Shown piece by piece: positions 7,309 through 13,147 of a stretch of 16,402 nt of DNA (its first letter is position 1; each line of letters opens with the position of its first letter). This stretch comes from Aliishimia sp965369035 (GTDB taxonomy: Bacteria > Pseudomonadota > Alphaproteobacteria > Rhodobacterales > Rhodobacteraceae). Both the position numbers and the translations under genes were made by a program. Below the pieces are notes generated by a model that saw nothing but the letters and a program-made list of their open reading frames with translations, made no database searches and was not told the DNA's origin. The stretch lies in contig CBDUPF010000053.1 of the NCBI GenBank assembly GCA_965369035.1, positions 1 to 16,402 of the forward strand, in the 5' to 3' direction.

Positions 7309-7332
7309 ACCTGCGGCCATCATGCCGCAGGT
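7309..7332 (-). other. Strong hairpin in the leader of the 75-residue gene
   Basis: A perfect 9-bp inverted repeat, ACCTGCGGC (7309-7317) and GCCGCAGGT (7324-7332), has a 6-base loop. On the minus strand it ends 15 bases before the ATG at 7293, just ahead of the GGAGAG site. No T-run follows on either strand, so it is not a typical intrinsic terminator. It may protect or process the mRNA, or modulate translation. Confidence 0.6.
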
Positions 7333-7375
7333 CGTGGCGCGCCCGAGTGGAAAGTTGATGAAAGGTTAACAGCGT

Positions 7376-8557
7376 TCAGCCGCGCAGCCCGGCTTCCCGC
7401 GCGATTTCGGCGCGAGACTTGCGTGCCCGCTCGGTGGCCGACTTGAGCTGCCCGCAGGCGGCCAGGATGTCCTCACCCCGCGGGGTGCGGATGGGGGAGG
7501 CATAGCCGGCCTTGTGGATGATGTCGGCGAATGCTCGGATGCGGTTGTTCGACGACCGGCGATAGGGCGCACCGGGCCATTCGTTGAACGGGATCAGGTT
7601 CACCTTGGCCGGGATGCCCTCGATCAGCCTGATCAGCCGCCGTGCGTCCTCATCACTGTCGTTCACGCCATCGAGCATCACGTATTCGAAGGTGATCCGC
7701 TCGGAATTCGAAATTCGTGGAAACTCGCGCAGGGCGTTCAGCAGCGTCTCGATGTTCCAGCGGCGGTTGATCGGCACCAGCTTGTCGCGCACCTCGTCCG
7801 TGGTCGCATGGAAACTGACCGCCAGCAGGCAGCCGATCTCCTCCGCCGTGCGGGCGATCTCGGGCACGACGCCGCTGGTGGACAGCGTGATCCGGCGGCG
7901 CGAGAGCTGGATGCCCTCGGGGTCCATCACGATCTTCATCGCGTCGCGCACGTTTTCGAAATTGTAAAGCGGCTCTCCCATGCCCATCAGCACGACATTC
8001 GACAGAAGCCGCGTCTCGTCCTTGGGCGCGCCGGGCACCGGCCATTCGCCCAGATCGTCGCGCGCCAGCATGACCTGCCCCACGATCTCCGCCGCGGTGA
8101 GGTTGCGCACCAGCTTCTGCGTGCCGGTGTGGCAGAACGAACAGGTCAGCGTACAGCCGACCTGGGAAGACACACAGAGCGTGCCGCGTCCCTCCTCCGG
8201 TATGTAGACGACTTCGACTTCGTGCCCGCCGGCGATGCGGACGAGGTACTTGCGCGTCCCGTCCGACGACACCTGCCTGGAAACGACCTCCGGGATCGCG
8301 ATGACGAACTTGTCCTTCAGCTCGGCCCGGTAGGCCTTGGCGAGGTTGGTCATCGCGTCGAAATCGCGCACGCCCCATTGGTAGATCCATTGCCAGATCT
8401 GTCCGGTGCGCATTTTCGCCTGTTTCTCGGGCGTGCCATGCGCGATCAGCGTCTCGCGCAACTGATCCCGCGTGAGGCCGACAAGGTTCAGCGGCCCCTC
8501 CGGCGTCTTGCGGGGGATCGTCATTACGTCCTGCGTGATCGGCGTCGTCGCGGTCAT
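7376..8557 (-). CDS. rlmN: Dual-specificity 23S rRNA / tRNA adenine-C2 methyltransferase
   Basis: A 393-residue radical-SAM enzyme that methylates C2 of A2503 in 23S rRNA and A37 in some tRNAs, in the cytosol. The [4Fe-4S] cluster motif CTLTCSFC (Cys135, Cys139, Cys142) lies in SSQVGCTLTCSFCHTGTQ. GMGEPLYNF (192-200) is the SAM-binding GEP motif. LSTSGVVPEI, SFHAT (248-252) and LIPFNEWPG (321-329) are family hallmarks. GEDILAACGQLKS carries the second catalytic cysteine (Cys368), methylated during turnover. The ATG at 8557 gives an N-terminus ending in PITQD, as I recall for relatives. A second ATG at 8524 has a better AGGA site, so the start is uncertain by 11 codons. It has its own apparent promoter and follows the IalB-like gene by 213 bases. 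Confidence 0.97.
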   Translation of the reverse strand: MTATTPITQDVMTIPRKTPEGPLNLVGLTRDQLRETLIAHGTPEKQAKMRTGQIWQWIYQWGVRDFDAMTNLAKAYRAELKDKFVIAIPEVVSRQVSSDGTRKYLVRIAGGHEVEVVYIPEEGRGTLCVSSQVGCTLTCSFCHTGTQKLVRNLTAAEIVGQVMLARDDLGEWPVPGAPKDETRLLSNVVLMGMGEPLYNFENVRDAMKIVMDPEGIQLSRRRITLSTSGVVPEIARTAEEIGCLLAVSFHATTDEVRDKLVPINRRWNIETLLNALREFPRISNSERITFEYVMLDGVNDSDEDARRLIRLIEGIPAKVNLIPFNEWPGAPYRRSSNNRIRAFADIIHKAGYASPIRTPRGEDILAACGQLKSATERARKSRAEIAREAGLRG

Positions 8558-8574
8558 TGAGCGTTACCCGGTCG

Positions 8575-8589
8575 GCGTGAAAGTCACGC
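8575..8589. promoter_or_regulatory. Inverted repeat abutting the rlmN promoter
   Basis: A perfect 6-bp inverted repeat, GCGTGA (8575-8580) and TCACGC (8584-8589), has a 3-base centre. It directly adjoins the proposed -10 box of rlmN and would cover the transcription start, the position of an operator. It could also be chance in GC-rich DNA. Confidence 0.3.
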
Positions 8590-8617
8590 TCTATATAACC
8601 TTTGACCAGAAAAGCAA
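8590..8617 (-). promoter_or_regulatory. Likely promoter of rlmN
   Basis: On the minus strand TTGCTT (8617-8612) and TATAGA (8595-8590) are 16 bases apart, with the -10 box 33 bases before the first rlmN ATG. The surroundings are unusually AT-rich for this window. Assigned by eye against the sigma-70 consensus. Confidence 0.45.
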
Positions 8618-8640
8618 AAGGAATTGCCCTGAAACGGGCA
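8611..8640 (-). terminator. Weak terminator-like hairpin after the IalB-like gene
   Basis: TGCCC (8625-8629) and GGGCA (8636-8640) form a 5-bp stem with a 6-base loop; on the minus strand it is followed by ATTCCTTTTGCTTTT. It lies 130 bases past the IalB-like stop and its T-rich tail overlaps the rlmN -35 region. The short stem makes it a weak candidate. Confidence 0.35.
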
Positions 8641-8770
8641 GCTTTCGGCCCGGCACCAGTCGCATGCGGCCTTCCGACAAGGGATACGGTTCTGGATCGG
8701 CGCAAGCACGAGGCAACCCGTCCTCAGCCGAACTTCGACAGATGCAGTGCCCGGACCCGCCGCGTGCGGA

Positions 8771-9304
8771 TCAGTTCGAGCAGCGTTTCTCCGCGTCCTC
8801 GATGGCGGCGGTGAAGCCAAGCAGGCTGAAGGTGTCCTTGGTCGTCGTTCCCCGACTGGACACGCCGGTCACCACGGCCTGTGCACCGCGTTTCATCGCC
8901 GTGATGATCTTGGCATCGTCCGCGGTCGTCGCCGGCCAGGCCCATTCGCCCTCGGTGAACATCTCGAACTCGGTGCCGTCGATGGTCACGTTCACGGTGG
9001 ATCCGCTTGCGAAGGGGTACCCGCCGGTGAAGGCCACCTGGCCGTTGGCCCCTGCGGCCGGACGGAAGAACACCATCAGCAGGATCTGACCGCGCCGCGC
9101 TGCGACCACGCGACCGTCCCTGCTGTTGACGATTTCCTTCGGCGTGGACACGCCCCAGCATTCCGTCGGGTTGTCCTCGACGAACACGCTCCAGTCGGTC
9201 TTCGCCGCAACCCGGTTCGAACTGCTGTCCTGATTCTGCGCTGTCGCACCGGTTGCAATCGCAGCGCAAAACGCGGCCGCGCCGACGATCTTGCTTACTC
9301 CCAT
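8771..9304 (-). CDS. Secreted invasion-associated locus B (IalB)-like protein
   Basis: A 177-residue exported protein. A signal peptide (MGVSKIVGAAAFCAAIATGATA, cleavage likely after Ala22) precedes a mature part that fits the IalB-like family: TDWSVFVEDNPTECWGVSTP (37-56), ILLMVFFRP, GGYPFASGSTVNVTIDG (94-110), EGEWAWPATTADDAKIITAMKRG (118-140) and FSLLGFTAAIEDAEKRC (159-175). The pair Cys49 and Cys175 could form a disulphide. IalB was named from Bartonella but homologues are common in free-living alphaproteobacteria, so the name does not imply virulence; the role is unknown. The ATG at 9304 has GGAGG about eight bases upstream and starts exactly at the signal peptide; the frame is open further to 9343. 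Its neighbour downstream is rlmN. Confidence 0.85.
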   Translation of the reverse strand: MGVSKIVGAAAFCAAIATGATAQNQDSSSNRVAAKTDWSVFVEDNPTECWGVSTPKEIVNSRDGRVVAARRGQILLMVFFRPAAGANGQVAFTGGYPFASGSTVNVTIDGTEFEMFTEGEWAWPATTADDAKIITAMKRGAQAVVTGVSSRGTTTKDTFSLLGFTAAIEDAEKRCSN

Positions 9305-9428
9305 ATTCACAGCCTCCGGACTGTCTTTTGCCTCAGCTTCCACCCACTGCAGGGCCGGTTGTCCGTGCTTCCTGCTTGCGCGTGGGCAGTGTTTCGCTCA
9401 ACTACACCACCACTACCGCAATACAAGG

Positions 9429-9450
9429 GCCCAACGAAAGGGCGTTGGGC
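9429..9450 (+). other. Hairpin in the asparaginase leader
   Basis: A perfect 8-bp inverted repeat, GCCCAACG (9429-9436) and CGTTGGGC (9443-9450), has the loop AAAGGG. It ends 28 bases before the asparaginase ATG in the 174-base gap between divergent genes. TTTTCG rather than a clean T-run follows shortly after (9453-9458). It could be an attenuator-like stem, an operator or an mRNA-stabilising structure; nothing else I can name is in this gap. Confidence 0.5.
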
Positions 9451-9478
9451 ATGTTTTCGCCAAACCGTGAGGTGCAAA

Positions 9479-10459
9479 ATGACAGCTGCCGTTCCGATGG
9501 TCGAAATCTGGCGCGGACCCATCCTGGAAAGCGTCCACCACGGCCACGCGGTCATATGCGATGATACCGGTCAGATCGTCGAAGCCTGGGGCAATCCCGA
9601 CCAGATCGTTCTGCCGCGATCTTCTGCCAAGATCCTCCAGGCTCTGCCGCTGCTGGAAAGCGGGGCGGCGGAGAAGTTCTCGCTGACATCGGCGCAGCTT
9701 GCCCTTGCGTGCGCATCCCATCAGGGGGCCGCGATCCATGTCGAGCGTGTGAACAGCTGGCTTTCCGACCTCGGCATGTCCGACGACGACCTCCGCTGTG
9801 GCCCGGAGGTGACACGGGATACGGACCTGCACGCGCAGATGATCCGCGACGGTGCGCCCACCTGCCAGGTGCACAACAACTGCTCCGGCAAGCACGCGGG
9901 ATTTCTCACGCTGACCCGCCACCTCGGCGCAGGCCCCGAATATGTCGAACCGGACCACCCGGTGCAGTTGGCCGCGCGGGATGTGTGGGAACGGATGACG
10001 GGAGAGACGGTTGCAGGCTTCGGGATCGACGGATGTTCGGCACCGAATTTCGCGACCTCGCTGCATGGCGTTGCGCGGGCCATGGCGCGCTGTGCCGCAG
10101 CGCCCGGCGACAGCCCGGCCCAGACCCTCGTCCAAGCCATGATTCGCCATCCCGACCTCGTCGCCGGCGAGGGGCGCGCCTGCACCCACCTGATGCGGGC
10201 TCTGAACGGCCGCGCGGCGGTCAAGACCGGGGCCGAGGGCTTTTTCGTCGCGATCATCCCGGAACGGAAACTGGGCGTGGCGCTCAAGATCGTCGACGGC
10301 GCGACGCGGGCCAGCGAATGCGCGATCACCGCGCTTCTCGTGCGCCTGGGCGCGTTGGACGCGGAACACCCCGCGGCGCAACGCTACCTGGACACGCCAC
10401 TGCATAATCGCCGCGGCCTCGAGGTCGGGCGGCAACGGGCCGCGGCGGGTTTCCCCTGA
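9479..10459 (+). CDS. L-asparaginase II, Rhizobium etli (ReAV) type
   Basis: A 326-residue enzyme of the asparaginase II family (PF06089), unrelated in fold to E. coli AnsA/AnsB, hydrolysing asparagine to aspartate and ammonia. Residues matching the ReAV active site are visible: Ser48 and Lys51 in LPRSSAKILQ, Ser80 in CASHQG, the metal-site Cys135 and Lys138 in NNCSGKHAGF, and Cys186 in GFGIDGCSAPNF. VKTGAEG (248-254) supplies a further conserved lysine. Length is as expected. No signal peptide is present, so it is probably cytosolic. The ATG at 9479 has GAGGTG five bases before it; upstream in-frame codons run back to 8747 antisense to the IalB-like gene and are not used. It is divergent from the IalB-like gene and converges with the YCII-like gene (14 bases between stops). 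Confidence 0.93.
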   Translation: MTAAVPMVEIWRGPILESVHHGHAVICDDTGQIVEAWGNPDQIVLPRSSAKILQALPLLESGAAEKFSLTSAQLALACASHQGAAIHVERVNSWLSDLGMSDDDLRCGPEVTRDTDLHAQMIRDGAPTCQVHNNCSGKHAGFLTLTRHLGAGPEYVEPDHPVQLAARDVWERMTGETVAGFGIDGCSAPNFATSLHGVARAMARCAAAPGDSPAQTLVQAMIRHPDLVAGEGRACTHLMRALNGRAAVKTGAEGFFVAIIPERKLGVALKIVDGATRASECAITALLVRLGALDAEHPAAQRYLDTPLHNRRGLEVGRQRAAAGFP

Positions 10460-10471
10460 CCGCGGGCCTTT
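10437..10471 (+). terminator. Possible terminator overlapping the asparaginase stop
   Basis: GGGCCGCGG (10437-10445) can pair with CCGCGGGCC (10460-10468) through six pairs, one mismatch and two more pairs, followed by TTT. The stem straddles the asparaginase stop codon and fills the 14-base gap to the convergent gene. The loop is large and the T-run short, so this is tentative. Confidence 0.35.
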
Positions 10472-10473
10472 CG

Positions 10474-10788
10474 CTACATCACCATGATCTCCGCAACCTC
10501 GACCGAGCCGGAACCGTCGACAACCATCGGGCACCCCTTGGCCATGTCGCAGGCAGCGTCATGGTCCGGAGCCTCGACAATGGAATAGCCCGAGATCGGA
10601 TTGGCACCGCCATCGCCGGTAACCGCGTCCCTCGAGACCGTCTTTGACAGTCCGACCGGGTTGCCGCCGTCCACGACCGCCGCGCCCATGTCGCCGAACC
10701 ACGACATCCACGCGTTCATCGCCTTTTCCTGGTCCGCCGGATCCGATGGCGCGCCGCCACCATGATAAGCAAAGATGTATTTCGGCAT
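10474..10788 (-). CDS. YCII-like (DGPF/YciI superfamily) small protein
   Basis: A 104-residue cytosolic protein resembling the YCII/DGPF-type dimeric alpha-beta barrel family: MPKYIFAYHGGGAPSDPADQ, then a helix EKAMNAWMSWFGDMGAAVVDGGNP, a strand ISGYSIVEAPDHDAACDMAKGCP (65-87) and the end VEVAEIMVM. The order (strand with His near residue 9, helix, SGYSIVEAxDHDAA, GCP, closing strand) is typical. No reaction is established for most members. The ATG at 10788 has GGGAGA eight bases upstream; the frame is open to 10944 but that overlaps serB out of frame. It lies 71 bases after serB on the same strand and may be read through from it, but a functional link to serine synthesis is not evident. Confidence 0.8.
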   Translation of the reverse strand: MPKYIFAYHGGGAPSDPADQEKAMNAWMSWFGDMGAAVVDGGNPVGLSKTVSRDAVTGDGGANPISGYSIVEAPDHDAACDMAKGCPMVVDGSGSVEVAEIMVM

Positions 10789-10859
10789 GTCCGCGTCTCC
10801 CTGGCTGTCCACGGGTGCAAACCTACGCCGAATCGGTCGTTCCACCAAACGCCGATCGG

Positions 10860-11738
10860 TCAGGCGGTGACGAATTCGGACCTGGAGTAGCCTTGCAGGT
10901 AGAGCAGAGAGGTAAGGTCGCCGTGGTTGATCCGGATATCGCACTTCTCCGCCACCGACGGCTTGGCGTGCAGCGCCACGCCGGTTCCGGCGCGGCCCAG
11001 CATCCCCAGGTCGTTGGCGCCATCCCCGACGGCGATCACGTCCCGTTCCGATATGCCCAGCCGGCGCGAGATCTCCGCCAGCGCATCCACCTTCGCCTGC
11101 CGGCCCAGAATGGGCGGCGCGACCTCCCCCGTGAAGCGCCCCTCCTCGAACAGCAGGGTGTTGGCGCGATGCTCGTCAAAGCCCAGACAAGTTGCGATGC
11201 GGGCCGTGAAGGCCGTGAACCCGCCGGAGACCAGCACGGCATGCGCCTTGTGTGCCCGCATGGTCGCGACCAGCGCGCGGCCGCCCGGCATGAGGGTGAT
11301 GCGGTCGCCCAGGACCTTGTCGATCACGCTTTCGGATAGTCCTTTCAGAAGGCCGACGCGTTCGGTCAGGGCGGCCTCGAAATCGAGCTCGCCATTCATG
11401 GCGCGCGCCGTGATGTCCTTCACCCGGTCGCCGACGCCGGCCTCTTCGGCCAACTCGTCGATGCACTCCTGTTCGATCATGGTCGAATCCATGTCGGCCA
11501 GCAGCATCTTCTTGCGCCGCCCCTCGGCCGGTTGCACCGCCAGGTCCACGCCCAGGCCCTGCAGATCGGACCAGACGTCCCAGCGATTCGCCGGACTGTG
11601 CGGGACAGAAAACTCGGCGGCTTCGTCGGGCGCCAGCCAGAGAACCTCGCCACCGCCCCAGGCGTTGCGCAGATTCGCGACCAATGAGGGGTCGAGTGGC
11701 GCGGCACCGGGCCGGGTCAACAGGGTCGTGACATACAT
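10860..11738 (-). CDS. serB: Phosphoserine phosphatase
   Basis: A 292-residue HAD-family phosphatase that removes phosphate from O-phosphoserine, the last step of serine synthesis, in the cytosol. HAD motif I is LADMDSTMI (residues 80-88; nucleophile Asp82 and Asp84). Motif II is LVSGGFTAFT, followed by a motif III lysine (GRQAKVDAL), and motif IV is AVGDGANDLGMLGRAG. A short N-terminal ACT-like region (about 1-70) precedes the catalytic domain, as in proteobacterial SerB. I chose the ATG at 11738 (GGAAA upstream); in-frame Met codons further up, at 11765 and 11819, would cross the shared promoter region. It is divergent from serC with 156 bases between starts, so the three serine-pathway genes form one locus with two transcripts. 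Confidence 0.96.
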   Translation of the reverse strand: MYVTTLLTRPGAAPLDPSLVANLRNAWGGGEVLWLAPDEAAEFSVPHSPANRWDVWSDLQGLGVDLAVQPAEGRRKKMLLADMDSTMIEQECIDELAEEAGVGDRVKDITARAMNGELDFEAALTERVGLLKGLSESVIDKVLGDRITLMPGGRALVATMRAHKAHAVLVSGGFTAFTARIATCLGFDEHRANTLLFEEGRFTGEVAPPILGRQAKVDALAEISRRLGISERDVIAVGDGANDLGMLGRAGTGVALHAKPSVAEKCDIRINHGDLTSLLYLQGYSRSEFVTA

Positions 11739-11788
11739 GGAAGTTTCCGATGGTAGGCAGGCCATGTCGCATTTCAGCGATGAGGCGG

Positions 11789-11798
11789 CGCTATAGCG
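11789..11798. promoter_or_regulatory. Palindromic -10-like element between serB and serC
   Basis: CGCTATAGCG is a perfect 10-bp palindrome in the 156-base divergent region. It gives TATAGC on both strands, usable as a -10 box for serC (putting the start just ahead of the leader RNA) or for serB. No clear -35 hexamer is visible for either, so a regulator site is an alternative reading. Confidence 0.35.
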
Positions 11799-11814
11799 AC
11801 GTTTTGCCAGTTGC

Positions 11815-11880
11815 GCCACCCCCCGGGCGGCTGTATCTGCCTCCGTGGGACACCCCTCCCCAACGAGGGGCGATTATCTG
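11815..11880 (+). ncRNA. serC leader-type structured 5' UTR
   Basis: The stretch before serC contains a clean stem, CCCCTC (11853-11858) with GAGGGG (11865-11870) and a CCCAAC loop, preceded by a GC-rich imperfect stem (GCCACCC at 11815 with GGGCGGC ending 11831) and a single-stranded-looking CTGCCTCCGTGGGACA in between. The end lies at the GGAAGGA ribosome-binding site. A conserved RNA element upstream of serC-serA operons in alphaproteobacteria is known from comparative genomics (Rfam serC leader). Gene context and the compact structure fit; I matched it from position and shape, not from an alignment. Its ligand or trigger is not established. Boundaries are approximate. Confidence 0.6.
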
Positions 11881-11894
11881 GAAGGATAGCACAT

Positions 11895-13049
11895 ATGGCT
11901 ATTGCTCAACCGGCGACGCGGCCGGCAAATCCGCGGTTCTCCTCCGGCCCCTGTGCCAAACCCCCCACATTCCAGCTCGACGATCTGTCCGATGCCGCAC
12001 TGGGCCGGTCCCATCGCGCCGCCGTCGGCAAGGCCAAGCTGAAGGCCGCCATCGAGGAAACGCGCGAGTTGCTGGGCGTACCGGCGGACTACCGCATCGG
12101 CATCGTGCCGGCGTCGGATACCGGCGCTGTCGAGATGGCGATGTGGAACCTGCTGGGCGAACGCCCGTGCACCATGGTCGCCTGGGAAAGCTTCGGCGCG
12201 GGTTGGGTCACGGACGCGGTCAAGCAGCTAAAGCTCGACGCGGACGTGCGCACCGCCGAGTATGGCGAGATCGTCGACATGAGCGCCGTCGATTACGACA
12301 CCGATGTCGTCTTCACCTGGAACGGCACAACCTCCGGCGTCCGGATGCCGAATGGCGATGCGATCCCGTCGGACCGCGCGGGTCTCACGATCTGCGACGC
12401 GACCTCTGCCGCCTTCGCCCAGGACCTTCCCTGGGACAAGCTCGACGTGACCACCTTCAGCTGGCAGAAAGTGCTGGGCGGGGAAGCGGCGCATGGCATG
12501 CTGATCCTGTCCCCGCGCGCAGTAGAACGGCTGGAGAGCTACACTCCGGCCTGGCCGCTGCCGAAGATCTTCCGCCTGACCAAGGGTGGGAAGCTGATCG
12601 AAGGCGTCTTCAAGGGCGAAACGATCAACACCCCCTCCATGCTCGCGGTGGAAGATTATCTCAACTGTCTGAAATGGGCGCGCGGGATCGGCGGGCTCAA
12701 GGGTCTGATCGCCCGGGCCGACGCAAACGCGCAAGCAATCTGGAACTTCTGCGCCGCGCGGGACTGGATCGAGAATCTCGCCACAGACAAGTCGACGCGG
12801 TCGAACACCTCCGTCTGCCTGAAGTTCACCGACGACCGGATCACCGACGGCGCGGGTTTTGCCAAGGCGGTCGCGGCGCGGCTCGCGGATGCGGGCGTGG
12901 CGCTCGACATCGGCGCCTATCGCGACGCGCCGGCCGGGCTGCGCATCTGGTGCGGCGGAACGGTGGAGACCTCGGATATCGAAGCGATGCTGCCCTGGCT
13001 CGACTGGGCATTCCAGACCGAGATCGAGGCCGTCGCCGAGGCGGCCTGA
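11895..13049 (+). CDS. serC: Phosphoserine aminotransferase (alphaproteobacterial type)
   Basis: A 384-residue fold-type I PLP aminotransferase that converts 3-phosphohydroxypyruvate and glutamate to phosphoserine and 2-oxoglutarate in the cytosol. The N-terminal RFSSGPCAKPP (14-24) is the class V signature start. GIVPASDTGAVEMAMWNLLG (69-88) binds the cofactor phosphate. CDATSAAF (168-175) holds the PLP-contacting Asp, and TFSWQKVLGGEAAHG (187-201) places the Schiff-base lysine at Lys192. The C-terminus has LRIWCGGTVETSDIEAML. Length and sequence match the subtype found in alphaproteobacteria rather than the 360-residue E. coli enzyme. GGAAGGA lies eight bases before the ATG at 11895. It follows a leader RNA and is 98 bases upstream of serA. 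Confidence 0.97.
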   Translation: MAIAQPATRPANPRFSSGPCAKPPTFQLDDLSDAALGRSHRAAVGKAKLKAAIEETRELLGVPADYRIGIVPASDTGAVEMAMWNLLGERPCTMVAWESFGAGWVTDAVKQLKLDADVRTAEYGEIVDMSAVDYDTDVVFTWNGTTSGVRMPNGDAIPSDRAGLTICDATSAAFAQDLPWDKLDVTTFSWQKVLGGEAAHGMLILSPRAVERLESYTPAWPLPKIFRLTKGGKLIEGVFKGETINTPSMLAVEDYLNCLKWARGIGGLKGLIARADANAQAIWNFCAARDWIENLATDKSTRSNTSVCLKFTDDRITDGAGFAKAVAARLADAGVALDIGAYRDAPAGLRIWCGGTVETSDIEAMLPWLDWAFQTEIEAVAEAA

Positions 13050-13053
13050 CACA

Positions 13054-13077
13054 CGGGTGCGCGGCACCGCGCACCCG
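13054..13077 (+). other. Very stable intercistronic hairpin between serC and serA
   Basis: CGGGTGCGCGG (13054-13064) and CCGCGCACCCG (13067-13077) form a perfect 11-bp inverted repeat around CA, in effect ten pairs and a 4-base loop. It begins four bases after the serC stop. No T-run follows, so it does not look like a full terminator. It could stop 3' exonucleases and set the serC-to-serA message ratio. A weaker TGCGG/CCGCA stem follows at 13107-13123. Confidence 0.7.
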
Positions 13078-13147
13078 GACCCATCCAGACACCCAGGAAT
13101 TCGTGGTGCGGAACTGAACCGCATCCATTCTCGAAGGACCAGACAAG

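Noticed and set aside
9397..9409. tRNA-like GGTGTAGTTGAGC on the minus strand
   Set aside because: It resembles the 5' part of a tRNA, but no D-arm, anticodon arm or matching acceptor stem can be formed from the following bases.
10789..10944. N-terminal extension of the YCII-like protein
   Set aside because: It would overlap the end of serB in another frame; the Met at 10788 has a ribosome-binding site and begins the domain exactly.
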